Assembly: GCF_016464385.1 (NCBI RefSeq)
Contig: NZ_JADMLH010000009.1
Location: 127,267-191,266 of the forward strand
DNA: 64,000 nt
Direction: 5' to 3'
Origin: Nucisporomicrobium flavum
GTDB taxonomy: Bacteria; Actinomycetota; Actinomycetes; Mycobacteriales; Micromonosporaceae
Part shown: positions 16,515 to 25,117 of the stretch, in pieces
Numbering within the stretch: position 1 is the stretch's first letter
Layout: the number at the start of each line of letters is the position of its first letter
The notes under the pieces: generated by a model
What the model saw: the letters and a program-made list of their open reading frames with translations, nothing else
Told to the model about the DNA's origin: nothing
Database searches by the model: none
Translations under genes and position numbers: made by a program

Positions 16515-17423
16515 CTACCAGCCGCGCTCGGCGAGGCGGTGCGGCTGCGGGACGTCCTCGACGTTGATGCCGACCATGGCCTCGCCGAGGCCGCGGGAGA
16601 CCTTGGCGATCACGTCGGGGTCGTCGTGGAAGGTGGTGGCCTTGACGATGGCGGCGGCGCGCTGGGCCGGGTTGCCGGACTTGAAGATGCCGGAGCCCAC
16701 GAAGACGCCCTCGGCGCCGAGCTGCATCATCATGGCCGCGTCGGCGGGGGTGGCGATGCCGCCGGCGGTGAACATGACGACCGGCAGCTTGCCGAGCGCG
16801 GCGACCTCCTTGACGAGGTCGTACGGCGCCTGCAGCTCCTTGGCGGCGACGAACAGCTCGTCCTCGGGCAACGACGTGAGCCGGCGGATCTCGGCGCGGA
16901 TCGTGCGCATGTGGGTGGTGGCGTTGGAGACGTCGCCGGTGCCGGCCTCGCCCTTGGAGCGGATCATCGCCGCGCCCTCGGTGATGCGGCGCAGCGCCTC
17001 CCCGAGGTTGGTGGCGCCACAGACGAAGGGGGCGGTGAAGGCCCACTTGTCGATGTGGTTGGCGTAGTCGGCCGGGGTGAGCACCTCGGACTCGTCGATG
17101 TAGTCCACGCCGAGGGCCTGCAGCACCTGCGCCTCGACGAAGTGGCCGATGCGGGCCTTGGCCATCACCGGGATCGAGACGGCGGCGATGATGCCGTCGA
17201 TCATGTCGGGGTCGCTCATGCGGGAGACGCCGCCCTGGGCGCGGATGTCGGCGGGCACCCGCTCGAGGGCCATGACGGCGACGGCGCCGGCGTCCTCGGC
17301 GATCTTGGCCTGCTCCGGGGTGACCACGTCCATGATCACACCGCCCTTGAGCATCTCGGCCATGCCGCGCTTCACGCGGGCCGTACCGGTGGTGGGCTGG
17401 CTGTCGGTCGCGCTCTCGGACAC
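16515..17423 (-). CDS. pdxS: pyridoxal 5'-phosphate synthase subunit PdxS
   Basis: Makes PLP from ribose 5-phosphate, glyceraldehyde 3-phosphate and ammonia as a (beta/alpha)8 dodecamer. The 302 residues show VKRGMAEMLKGGVIMDVV, AVAVMALERVPADIR, MSDPDMI, the catalytic-lysine region PVMAKARIGHFVEAQ, DYIDESEVLTPAD, FVCGATNLGEALRR, the RSKGEAGTG lysine loop, and FTAGGIATPADAAMMMQLGAEGVFVGSGIFKS. The GTG start at 17423 has GAGGAG about ten bases upstream. The gene is followed by the GC-only tract and then by its partner pdxT. Confidence 0.97.
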   Translation of the reverse strand: MSESATDSQPTTGTARVKRGMAEMLKGGVIMDVVTPEQAKIAEDAGAVAVMALERVPADIRAQGGVSRMSDPDMIDGIIAAVSIPVMAKARIGHFVEAQVLQALGVDYIDESEVLTPADYANHIDKWAFTAPFVCGATNLGEALRRITEGAAMIRSKGEAGTGDVSNATTHMRTIRAEIRRLTSLPEDELFVAAKELQAPYDLVKEVAALGKLPVVMFTAGGIATPADAAMMMQLGAEGVFVGSGIFKSGNPAQRAAAIVKATTFHDDPDVIAKVSRGLGEAMVGINVEDVPQPHRLAERGW

Positions 17424-17539
17424 GATGGGTCGGCTCCTCACAGAGATCGGGTTCGCGAGGAATTTTATGCGCCGGGGCAGGCCACTCCGATGGCCAATCG
17501 ACCCCCAAGTGGCCTTCTCCAGAGTGTTCCCAAGAGCAC

Positions 17540-18088
17540 TCAGACTGCTGGGATGCGGGCGGGCGCGGTCTCCACCGGGTCGGCCGGGCGCGGCGCCACG
17601 GGCACCGGGTCGGGCAGGGTCGGGTCGACGATGTCGAAGTAGCGGGGGCGTTCGTACTGCCGGGCGAGGCCCAGCAGGCGTACGACCGGGCGGCCGCGGG
17701 CGGTGAGGGCGTCGCGGACGTGGTCGGTGTGCACCTGGCGGGCCAGCGCCACCCGGCGGCTGGTGCCCACCAGGGCGGTCGCGGCCGGGTCGGACGCGGT
17801 GAGCGAGGCGTCCTGCAGCTGGCGGGTCAGGTCGTTCTCCGCCGCCTCGCGCTCGTCGGGCAGGGCGTCCAGGGCGAGGCGGGCGGCCGCGTACAGCTCG
17901 ACGAAGTCGGTGCGTTCGGCGACCACGGCAGCCGCGGCGGCGCGCCGCAGCAGGTGCGCGTCGAGGGCCCGGGCCGCCGACTGGGCGCGCACGTGGACCC
18001 GTTCGACGCGGTGCGCGGTCCAGGCCAGGTACGCCGCGAGCACAGAGACCACCGCGAGCGTCGCCACAAGCCACCACATGCCGGGCAT
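17540..18088 (-). CDS. hypothetical single-pass membrane protein in the pim cluster
   Basis: A 182-residue protein with an N-terminal membrane helix at about residues 4-22 (WWLVATLAVVSVLAAYLAW), followed by a helical Ala/Arg-rich cytoplasmic region and a Pro-rich tail (PVPVAPRPADPVETAPARIP). The domain after the membrane segment resembles a LemA-like helical arrangement, but no diagnostic motif is present. Mycobacteria also have a membrane protein gene between pimA and pdxS, though it is of the Nudix type and not clearly related. It follows pimA at 25 bp and is likely in the same operon. Confidence 0.75.
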   Translation of the reverse strand: MPGMWWLVATLAVVSVLAAYLAWTAHRVERVHVRAQSAARALDAHLLRRAAAAAVVAERTDFVELYAAARLALDALPDEREAAENDLTRQLQDASLTASDPAATALVGTSRRVALARQVHTDHVRDALTARGRPVVRLLGLARQYERPRYFDIVDPTLPDPVPVAPRPADPVETAPARIPAV

Positions 18089-18113
18089 CGTAGTGCCTGA
18101 TCGTGTCGGAGAG

Positions 18114-19268
18114 TCACGTCCCGGGACGTGGTTCGGCCCACTCGTCGTCGAAGACCCGCCCGTCGGTGGCCTCGATCGCGGTCGTGTACACCTCGAGAAC
18201 CCGTTTCGCCACCACGGGCCAGTCGAACGCCGTGACTACGGTGCGTGAGCATTGCGCCAGCTCGGAGCGACGGTCCGGATCGTCGAGGAGCTCTGCGAGC
18301 AGGGTGGTCAGCGCGGCGGCGTCACCGGTCGGGAACAGCGCACCGGCCCGGCCGCCGTCGAGCACGCGGCGGAAGGCGTCGAGGTCGCTGGCCGCGATCG
18401 CCGCGCCGGCCGCCATCGCCTCGGTCAGGATCATGCCGAACGACTCGCCGCCGGTGTTCGGGGCCACGTACACGTCGACGCTGCGCAGCATCCGGGCCTT
18501 GTCGGCCTCGCTGACCAGGCCCAGGAACTCCACCCGGGGCCGCAGGTCGGCGGGGATGCCGTCGTACAGCTCGTCGCGGTCGCCCGGGCCGGCCACCAGC
18601 AGGCGCAGGCCGGGACGCTCGCGGGCCAGCGTGACGAAGGCCGTACGCAGCAGCTCGAAGCCCTTGCGCGGCTCGGTGAAGCGGCCGAGGAAACCCAGCG
18701 CGCCGCCCTCGCCCGGCCAGCCCGGCAACGGCTCCGCCGTGGCGAACTTCGCCACCGCCACCCCGTTCGGGATCTCCACGGCGCCGCCGCCCAGGTGCTC
18801 GACCTGCACCTTGCGGGCCAGCTCGCTGACCGCGATCCGGGCGGTGATCTTCTCCACGACCAGCTGCAGCAGCCCCTGCGCGGCGGAGAGCGCCCGGGAC
18901 CGGATCATCGCGGTGTGGAACGTGGCCACCACCGGCCCGCGCGCCGACAGCACGGCCAGCATGGACAGGCTCAACGTCATCGGCTCGTGCACGTGCAGCA
19001 CGTCGAAGCGGCCCCGGGCCAGCCAGCGCCGGACCCGCGCGGTGGAGACCGGGCCGAACGCGATGCGGGCCACCGAGCCGTTGTACGGCAGCGGCAGCGC
19101 GCGCCCCGCGGGCACCACGTACGGCGGCAGCGCGGCGTCCTCGTCGGCCGGGGCCAGCACGCTCACCTCGTGGCCGAGCCCGATCAGCGCCTCGGCGAGG
19201 TCGACGATGTGGTTCTGCACGCCGCCGGGCACGTCGAAGGAGTACGGCGAGACGATCCCGATCCGCAC
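18114..19268 (-). CDS. pimA: phosphatidyl-myo-inositol mannosyltransferase PimA
   Basis: Transfers the first mannose from GDP-mannose to phosphatidylinositol on the inner face of the membrane, initiating PIM synthesis. The GTG-started 384-residue GT4 enzyme opens RIGIVSPYSFDVPGGVQNHI. It has SVLAPADEDAALPPYVV, RALPLPYNGSVARIAFGP, DVLHVHEPMTLSLSMLA, VVATFHTA, FLGRFTEPRKGFELL and the GT4 donor site VYVAPNTGGESFGMILTEAMAAG. These blocks match the mycobacterial PimA pattern closely. The gene lies 14 bp from the acyltransferase and in the order pgsA-patA-pimA, which supports the call over a generic GT4. Confidence 0.92.
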   Translation of the reverse strand: MRIGIVSPYSFDVPGGVQNHIVDLAEALIGLGHEVSVLAPADEDAALPPYVVPAGRALPLPYNGSVARIAFGPVSTARVRRWLARGRFDVLHVHEPMTLSLSMLAVLSARGPVVATFHTAMIRSRALSAAQGLLQLVVEKITARIAVSELARKVQVEHLGGGAVEIPNGVAVAKFATAEPLPGWPGEGGALGFLGRFTEPRKGFELLRTAFVTLARERPGLRLLVAGPGDRDELYDGIPADLRPRVEFLGLVSEADKARMLRSVDVYVAPNTGGESFGMILTEAMAAGAAIAASDLDAFRRVLDGGRAGALFPTGDAAALTTLLAELLDDPDRRSELAQCSRTVVTAFDWPVVAKRVLEVYTTAIEATDGRVFDDEWAEPRPGT

Positions 19269-19282
19269 GCTGGACCGCCCCC

Positions 19283-20173
19283 TCAGACCCGGGCGGCCGA
19301 GGTGAGCCACATCTTCTGCAGCATGTGCCAGTCCTGCGGGTGCCGGGCGATGCCCTCCGCGAAGGCGTCCGCGAGCCGCTGGGTGGTCACCTTGACCCGT
19401 ACGTCGAGCGCGCCCTCGGTGGCCGGCTCGATGCGGCGGATGCTGCCCACCGTCTGCTTCTCGGTGAACCACAGGTCGACGGCGTAGAGCGGGGCGCCGG
19501 TGCGCAGCGCGAGCAGGGCCGGCCCGGGCGGCATCCGGGTGCGGCCGCCGAAGAACTCGACCTCGACGCCGCGGGCGGACAGGTCACGGTCGGCCAGCAG
19601 CGCCACCGCCCAGCCCTCGGCCAGCCGCTCCGCGAGCACGTCGAGCGGCGCGCGCTGGCCCCCGGTCAGCGGTACGACCTCCATGCCGAGCTTCTCCCGG
19701 TACGCCACGAAGCGCTCGAACAGCCCCTCGGGCCTGAGCCGCTCGGCGACGGTGATCAGCCGGTGCCCCTTCGAGACGAGCCAGGCGGCGGCCGCGTCCC
19801 AGTTGCCGGTGTGCGGCAGGGCCAGGACCGCGCCGTTGCCCTGGGCCAGAACCTCGTCGATCTCGGCCTCGTCGAGCAGGTCGAAGTCGCGCAGGAAGTC
19901 CTTCTTCGACTGCGACGGAAGCCGGAAGGCCTCCATCCAGTAGCGCGCGTACGAGCGCAGCCCGGCCCGGACCAGCTCGTCCAGCTCGGCCTCGGGCAGC
20001 TCCGGGCCGACCACCTGGCGCAGGTTACGGCGCAGCCGCTGGGTGCCGGGACCGTTGCCGCGGGCGGCCCGGTCGGCGCCGGCGTTGAAGAGCGCGCGCG
20101 CCGCCGGCAGCGGGAGCGTGCGGGCGAGCCGCCACCCCGCGGCGTAGCCCAGCTCGGTGAGCCGGTCCTTCAC
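19283..20173 (-). CDS. patA: phosphatidylinositol mannoside acyltransferase (lipid A acyltransferase family)
   Basis: Predicted membrane-associated acyltransferase that acylates the mannose of PIM. The 296-residue protein belongs to the LpxL/HtrB-like family. The catalytic H-x4-D/E motif is visible as HTGNWDAAAAW near residues 120-130. Other family blocks are RYWMEAFRLP, a PLTGG segment, a DRDLSARGVEVEFFGG box and PPGPALLALRTGAPL. It overlaps pgsA by four bases (ATGA) and precedes pimA, matching the mycobacterial pgsA1-patA-pimA arrangement, so the specific name rests on sequence plus position. Confidence 0.9.
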   Translation of the reverse strand: MKDRLTELGYAAGWRLARTLPLPAARALFNAGADRAARGNGPGTQRLRRNLRQVVGPELPEAELDELVRAGLRSYARYWMEAFRLPSQSKKDFLRDFDLLDEAEIDEVLAQGNGAVLALPHTGNWDAAAAWLVSKGHRLITVAERLRPEGLFERFVAYREKLGMEVVPLTGGQRAPLDVLAERLAEGWAVALLADRDLSARGVEVEFFGGRTRMPPGPALLALRTGAPLYAVDLWFTEKQTVGSIRRIEPATEGALDVRVKVTTQRLADAFAEGIARHPQDWHMLQKMWLTSAARV

Positions 20174-20823
20174 GGCAGATCACCCGCGGGCCGCACGGGC
20201 GCGGGCGGCGCGGCGTCGGGCCGGTCGGAGCGCGACGCGTGGATCAGCCGCTGGAGGACCGTGACGACGGAGAGCACGGCGAGCACCCAGAGCGCCGCGG
20301 GCAGGCCCCAGTCCAGCCCCGCGGCGCCGAGCAGGCCGCCGACGCCCACGATCAACAGGCGTTCCAGGCGCTCGGCGAGGCCCACGTCGGCGTTGAGGCC
20401 GAGGCTCTGCGCGCGGGCCTTCACGTACGAGACGACCTGCCCGCCGACCAGGCAGATGAGCGCCGCCCACACCCCGTTGTACGGGTTGTGCTCGGTGGCG
20501 AGGTAGTAGACGACCGCACCGAACACGGCGCCGTCGGCGATGCGGTCCATCGACGAGTCGAGCAGGGCCCCGAAGTGCCCGGTGCCGCCGCGCATGCGGG
20601 CCATCGTGCCGTCGAGGGCGTCGGTGAGCGCGAAGGCGGTCACCACGACGGTGCCCCAGAACAGTTCGCCGCGCGCGCCGAACGAGGCGCCGAAGAGCAC
20701 GCCGACAGTGCCCGCGACGGTGACGGCGTTCGGCGTGACACCGATGCGCAGCAGGAAGCGGGCGACGGGGTTGATCCCGTACGAGAAGACAGCACGGGCG
20801 GTCACGTTGACGATCTTTGCCAT
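20170..20823 (-). CDS. pgsA: CDP-alcohol phosphatidyltransferase (phosphatidylinositol phosphate synthase)
   Basis: Predicted to join CDP-diacylglycerol and inositol phosphate to supply the lipid used by PimA. The 217-residue polytopic protein has the CDP-alcohol phosphotransferase signature D-A-L-D-G-T-M-A-R followed after eight residues by G-A-L-L-D-S-S-M-D (D-x2-D-G-x2-A-R-x8-G-x3-D-x3-D), near residues 68-94. Several membrane segments follow. The N-terminal INPVARFLLRIGVTPNAVT is typical. It is the promoter-proximal gene of the pgsA-patA-pimA operon. Confidence 0.92.
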   Translation of the reverse strand: MAKIVNVTARAVFSYGINPVARFLLRIGVTPNAVTVAGTVGVLFGASFGARGELFWGTVVVTAFALTDALDGTMARMRGGTGHFGALLDSSMDRIADGAVFGAVVYYLATEHNPYNGVWAALICLVGGQVVSYVKARAQSLGLNADVGLAERLERLLIVGVGGLLGAAGLDWGLPAALWVLAVLSVVTVLQRLIHASRSDRPDAAPPAPVRPAGDLP

Positions 20824-21068
20824 GGGGGTCCCACCCTATCGGCGACCGCGACGCCTGGGTACGGCCCCGGTCACGCGTCGCCGAATCGTCACCCGGGACT
20901 TCGGTCCCGCGACGGCATGACTACTGGGGGTTGCGTCCCCTGCTGCGGCGGGTGTCAGATCCAATGACAGCGCGGAAACACCCGTGTGACAGCAGGCCGC
21001 CATCGCCGCACCTGACGGGTCGGCGGAGAATGGCCGCCTACCGGGCTGAAAGGGAGGTGCGTCCCGCA

Positions 21069-23213
21069 ATGGCGCAGAAGACGCAGGACAACGCGGCAGG
21101 CCCGGTGGTGACCGAGCCCGGCAGAGTACGCAACGTGGTGCTGGTGGGCCACTCCGGGTCGGGGAAGACGACGCTCGTCGAGGCGCTGCTCGCCGCGACC
21201 GGCACGATCCCCCGGACGGGCACGGTGGCCGAGGGCACCACGGTCTGCGATCACGATCCGGCCGCCGTACGCCAGCAGCGGTCCGTGGCCCTGGCGTGCG
21301 CGCCCGTCACGCACCAGGGCGTGAAGATCAACCTGCTGGACACCCCCGGGTACGCCGACTTCGTCGGTGAGCTGCGCGCCGGGCTGCGCGCCGCCGACTT
21401 CGCGCTGTTCGTGGTCTCCGCGGTGGACGGTGTCGACGAGGCCACCACCGCGCTCTGGGAGGAGTGCGCCGCCGTCGGCATGCCCCGCGCGGTCGCGATC
21501 ACCCGGCTCGACCACCCCCGGGCCGACTACGAGCAGACGCTGCAGGACTGCCAGGACGCGTTCGGCGAGAACGTCATGCCGATCTACCAGCCGATGCTGG
21601 GCGACGACGGCACCTCGGTCGCCGGGCTCATCGGCCTGGTCACCCTCCGGGTGCTGGACTACTCCGAGGGCTACCCGCCGCGCAGCACCGAGGCCGAGCC
21701 CGAGCACCTGAACCCCATCCAGGAGGACCGCAACCAGCTCATCGAGGGCATCATCGCCGAGAGCGAGGACGAGACCCTCATGGACCGCTACCTCGGCGGC
21801 GAGCTGATCAGCACCGACACGCTCGTGCCCGACCTGGAGAAGGCGGTCGCCCGCGGCAACTTCTACCCCGTCCTCCCGGTCTGCGCCGGCACCGGCGTCG
21901 GGCTCGACGCCCTGCTCGACGGCCTGGTCAACGGCGCGCCCTCGCCGCTGGAGCACGACCTGCCCGTGGTCACCGGCGTGGACGGCAGCCCGCGCCCGCC
22001 GCTGACCTGCGACCCGCAGGGCCCGCTGGTCGCCGAGGTGGTCAAGACGACGATCGACCGGCACGTCGGCCGGGTCTCCCTGGTCCGGGTCTTCTCCGGC
22101 ACGCTGCGCCCGGAGACCGCCGTGCACGTCTCCGGCCACGGCCTGACCGAGCGCGGCCATCCCGACCACGACGCCGACGAGCGCATCGCGCACATCTACT
22201 CGCCGCTCGGCGTGCAGCTGCGCGAGGTCTCCGCCTGCATCGCCGGCGACGTCTGCGCGATCACCAAGTCGGGCAGCGCGGAGACCGGCGACACGATCTC
22301 CGGCAAGGACCAGCCGCTGCTGATGGAGCCGTGGTCGATGCCCGAGCCGCTGCTGCCGATCGCGGTGGTCGCCAAGTCCCGCTCCGACGAGGACGCGCTC
22401 GCCAAGAACCTGGCCCGGCTCGTGGCCGGCGACCCGACGATGCGGCTGGAGCGCAACCCCGAGACCCACCAGCTGGTGCTGTGGTGCATGGGCGAGTCGC
22501 ACGCCGACGTCGTGCTGGACCGGCTCCGCTCCGGCGGCGTCGACCTGGACACCGAGCCGGTGAAGGTGTCGCTGCGCGAGACGTTCGGCACCGCGGCCAA
22601 GGGCCACGGCCGGCACGTCAAGCAGTCCGGCGGGCACGGCCAGTACGCCGTCTGCGACATCGAGGTGGAACCGCTGCCGCGCGGCGCCGGCTTCGAGTTC
22701 GTCGACAAGGTGGTCGGTGGCGCGGTGCCGCACAACTACATCCCGTCGGTGGAGAAGGGCGTACGGGCCCAGCTCGAACGCGGCATCGTCGCCGGCTACC
22801 CGGTCGTGGACCTGCGGGTGACGCTGGTGGACGGCAAGGCGCACAGCGTCGACTCCTCCGACGCCGCGTTCCAGACCGCCGGGGCGCTGGCCCTGCGCGA
22901 GGCGGCCGAGCAGGGCCAGATCACGCTGCTGGAGCCGGTCGACGAGGTCGTCGTCCGGGTGCCGGAGGCGTACGTCGGCGCGGTGATGAGCGACCTGTCC
23001 GGCCGCCGCGGCCGCCCGATGGGCACCGAGGGCGACGGCGGGCACAGTTTCGTCCGCGCCGAGGTGCCCGCGACCGAGCTGGTCCGCTACGCCGTGGAGC
23101 TGCGCGCGCTCACCTCGGGCGCGGGCACGTTCACCCGCACGTACGCCCGGCACGAACCGATGCCGGTCCACCTGGCCGAGGCGATCCGCAAGGAGCACGC
23201 CGCAGCGAAGTGA
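21069..23213 (+). CDS. elongation factor G-like GTPase (EF-G2 type)
   Basis: A 714-residue translational-GTPase-like protein with P-loop GHSGSGKTT at residues 27-35, LLDTPGYADFVGELRAGLRAADFALFVVSAVDGV as the G3 region, then EF-G domains II-V including GHGRHVKQSGGHGQYAVCDIEVEP and VMSDLSGRRGRPMGTEG. The G1 sequence (GHSGSGKTT instead of AHIDAGKTT), the TRLD in place of NKMD at G4, and QQRSVALACAP in place of the RGITI switch I block all separate it from canonical FusA. Such EF-G-like paralogues are common in actinobacteria; their function is not settled. The start ATG is preceded by GGGAGG at 12 bases. It lies between pgsA and the FAD monooxygenase, in the block that splits the conserved cluster. 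Confidence 0.92.
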   Translation: MAQKTQDNAAGPVVTEPGRVRNVVLVGHSGSGKTTLVEALLAATGTIPRTGTVAEGTTVCDHDPAAVRQQRSVALACAPVTHQGVKINLLDTPGYADFVGELRAGLRAADFALFVVSAVDGVDEATTALWEECAAVGMPRAVAITRLDHPRADYEQTLQDCQDAFGENVMPIYQPMLGDDGTSVAGLIGLVTLRVLDYSEGYPPRSTEAEPEHLNPIQEDRNQLIEGIIAESEDETLMDRYLGGELISTDTLVPDLEKAVARGNFYPVLPVCAGTGVGLDALLDGLVNGAPSPLEHDLPVVTGVDGSPRPPLTCDPQGPLVAEVVKTTIDRHVGRVSLVRVFSGTLRPETAVHVSGHGLTERGHPDHDADERIAHIYSPLGVQLREVSACIAGDVCAITKSGSAETGDTISGKDQPLLMEPWSMPEPLLPIAVVAKSRSDEDALAKNLARLVAGDPTMRLERNPETHQLVLWCMGESHADVVLDRLRSGGVDLDTEPVKVSLRETFGTAAKGHGRHVKQSGGHGQYAVCDIEVEPLPRGAGFEFVDKVVGGAVPHNYIPSVEKGVRAQLERGIVAGYPVVDLRVTLVDGKAHSVDSSDAAFQTAGALALREAAEQGQITLLEPVDEVVVRVPEAYVGAVMSDLSGRRGRPMGTEGDGGHSFVRAEVPATELVRYAVELRALTSGAGTFTRTYARHEPMPVHLAEAIRKEHAAAK

Positions 23214-23217
23214 CCTC

Positions 23218-24414
23218 TCAGACGGCCGCCGCCATCGGGTACGAAGGCAGCTCGATGGCGTTGGCCGCCAGGTGCAGCGGGCGGGTGACCTGCTCGATGA
23301 TCTGCCGCTTCCACGGGTTGAACCGCAGGGTGCGCATCGCGTGGTGCAGCAGCGCGACCTTGACCCGCCCGCCGGGCACCATGTCGCCGGCCATCTTGCG
23401 GCCCAGCTCCTGGTTGCGGGCCACGTACGGGCGCATGACCGCCTCGTAGCGGTCGAACGCCGCCGCGTGCCCGTCCCCCTTCGCCAGCTCGCCGGCCAGC
23501 ACGTACGCCCCCACCAGCGCGAGGCTCGTGCCCTGCCCCGACGACGGCGCCGGGCAGTGCGCGGCGTCGCCGAGCAGCACGACCCGCCCGGCCGACCAGC
23601 GCGGCAGCTCGACCTGGCTCAGCGAGTCGAAGTAGAGGTCGTCGACCGTGTCGAGGGTCTCCAGGAACGACGGCACCCGCCAGCCCGCACCGGCGAAACG
23701 CTCCCGCAGCACCCGCCGGCCGTCCACGTCCCTCGGCAGCACCGGCGACGCGAACACCAGCCCGGCCTTGGCCGGCTCCCCGGCGCCGGTGCTGTAGGCG
23801 AAGACCATCCGTCCCGGCTCGACGTGGAAGACCTCCTCGTGGTCCAGGCCGAGGTCGCCGTCGAGGTCGAAGATCGAGATGTACGCGCCCAGGTGCCGCA
23901 GCGGCACCTCCCCCATCGCCTTGCGCCGGGTCGCCGAGTGCAGCCCGTCCGCCGCCACGACCAGGTCGAAGCGCCGGGTGGCGCCGCCGGCGAAGGTCAC
24001 CGCCACGCCGTCGGGCCGCTCGTCGAGGGACGCGATCGAGTCGCCGAAGACGTACTCCACGGTGCCGGCGGTGGCCGCGTACAGGATCCGGGTGAGGTCC
24101 GTCCGCATGACCTCGAGGTCGTCGCCGCGGCGGCCCATCAGCAGGTTCGCGTCGAGGGTGGCGACGGGCCGGCTGTCGCCGCGGACGTAGGTGACGGTAC
24201 GCATCGCGGTGTCGGCGGCCCGCGCGGCCTCGAACACGCCGAGGCGCTTGAGCACCTCGACGGCCGCGCCGCGGATGTCGACCTTGTAGCCGCCGTCGCG
24301 CAGGGCCGGGGCCCGCTCGACGACCGTGACCCGGAATCCGTGCCGGTGCAGGGCCATGGCCAGGGCGGGACCGGCCACGCCGGCACCCGAGATCAGAACC
24401 TCACGCTCGCTCAT
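23218..24414 (-). CDS. FAD-dependent aromatic-type monooxygenase
   Basis: A 398-residue flavin monooxygenase of the PHBH/UbiH superfamily. It has a dinucleotide-binding start EVLISGAGVAGPALAMALHRHGFRVTVVER (GxGxxG), an RTDLTRIL segment, the DG motif VVAADGLHSATRRK, and the second FAD motif VVLLGDAAHCPAPSSGQGTSLALVGAYVLAGEL. No membrane or signal sequence. Such enzymes near TetR genes often hydroxylate antibiotics or aromatic compounds, but the substrate is unknown. I chose ATG 24414 (MSEREVLISG) over one five codons earlier that would lie in the operator. The gene diverges from a TetR regulator; the palindrome between them overlaps its likely promoter. Confidence 0.9.
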   Translation of the reverse strand: MSEREVLISGAGVAGPALAMALHRHGFRVTVVERAPALRDGGYKVDIRGAAVEVLKRLGVFEAARAADTAMRTVTYVRGDSRPVATLDANLLMGRRGDDLEVMRTDLTRILYAATAGTVEYVFGDSIASLDERPDGVAVTFAGGATRRFDLVVAADGLHSATRRKAMGEVPLRHLGAYISIFDLDGDLGLDHEEVFHVEPGRMVFAYSTGAGEPAKAGLVFASPVLPRDVDGRRVLRERFAGAGWRVPSFLETLDTVDDLYFDSLSQVELPRWSAGRVVLLGDAAHCPAPSSGQGTSLALVGAYVLAGELAKGDGHAAAFDRYEAVMRPYVARNQELGRKMAGDMVPGGRVKVALLHHAMRTLRFNPWKRQIIEQVTRPLHLAANAIELPSYPMAAAV

Positions 24415-24421
24415 GCGGCAA

Positions 24422-24450
24422 CTATACAAACGTATTATACGTTTGTATAG
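24422..24450. promoter_or_regulatory. perfect 29-bp palindromic operator between monooxygenase and TetR gene
   Basis: CTATACAAACGTA, a TTA spacer, and TACGTTTGTATAG form perfect 13-bp arms. The site is AT-rich in a GC-rich setting. On the minus strand its centre reads TATAAT, a consensus -10 box placed about 20 bp before the monooxygenase ATG, so a bound repressor would block that promoter. The divergent TetR start lies 65 bp away. Confidence 0.85.
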
Positions 24451-24514
24451 AGCGAGCCTTCAGTCCGCTTGTGGGTGGCGGCGGGGTGGTTGGACCGGGC
24501 TTAGGATGGCGGGC

Positions 24515-25087
24515 ATGGGACATCGCGAGGACCTGCTCGAAGGCGCGAAGCGCTGCCTCTACGAGAAGGGCTACGCGCGCACGACCGCCCGCGACATCGT
24601 GGCCGCCTCGGGCACCAACCTCGGCTCGATCGGCTACCACTACGGCTCCACGCAGGCGCTGATGAACGCCGCCATGCTGAGCGCCATCGAGGAGTGGGGC
24701 GAGACGATCGGCGCCGCGCTGGCCACCGAGCAGCCGGGCGAGACCGGCGACCAGCTGACCCGCTACTGGCGGCGGGTGATCGGCACCCTCGGCACCCACC
24801 GGGCGCTGTGGCTCGCCAGCGTCGAGGCGATGCTCGTGAGCCAGCACTCCCCCGACCTGCTCGAGCAGATCGCCGACGGCATGGAGCAGGGGCGCCGGGG
24901 CCTGGCCGCGCTCATCACCGGCCGCCCCGAGGACGACCTCGACGCCGAGACCGTCCGCACGCTCGGCTCGGTGGCGATGGCGCTGATGTCCGGCGTGATG
25001 ACCCAGTGGCTGGCCGATCCCGGCCGGGCGCCGTCGGCGGAACAGATCGCGGCCGGCGTACGCGCCCTCGGAGCCGTAAGGGTGTAG
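24515..25087 (+). CDS. TetR-family repressor, probable regulator of the divergent monooxygenase
   Basis: A 190-residue DNA-binding protein. The N-terminal helix-turn-helix is visible as GAKRCLYEKGYARTTARDIVAASGTNLGSIGYHYGST near residues 9-46, followed by a helical ligand-binding domain (TRYWRRVIGTLGTHRALW, then EAMLVSQHSPDLLEQIADGM). ATG 24515 is chosen; an in-frame ATG three codons upstream is possible. The 29-bp palindrome in the divergent promoter is the obvious candidate operator for both genes. Its stop lies 31 bp before a second, unrelated TetR gene. Confidence 0.9.
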   Translation: MGHREDLLEGAKRCLYEKGYARTTARDIVAASGTNLGSIGYHYGSTQALMNAAMLSAIEEWGETIGAALATEQPGETGDQLTRYWRRVIGTLGTHRALWLASVEAMLVSQHSPDLLEQIADGMEQGRRGLAALITGRPEDDLDAETVRTLGSVAMALMSGVMTQWLADPGRAPSAEQIAAGVRALGAVRV

Positions 25088-25094
25088 GTAATTT

Positions 25095-25109
25095 CCTAAA
25101 GGTGTTAGG
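25095..25109. promoter_or_regulatory. candidate operator CCTAA-N5-TTAGG before second TetR gene
   Basis: A short inverted repeat (CCTAA and TTAGG separated by five bases) lies 9 bp before the start of the WHG-type TetR gene. An overlapping TAGG-N6-CCTA pair immediately precedes it. The sequence is locally AT-rich. Likely an autoregulatory site, but the arms are short. Confidence 0.45.
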
Positions 25110-25117
25110 CTCTGGGC

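Noticed and set aside
21069..23213. Canonical elongation factor G (fusA)
   Set aside because: The G1, G2 and G4 motifs differ from ribosomal EF-G, and the usual rpsL-rpsG-tuf neighbours are absent.
23887..24200. Plus-strand frames opposite the FAD monooxygenase
   Set aside because: Antisense shadows of the conserved flavoprotein with no ribosome site or family resemblance.
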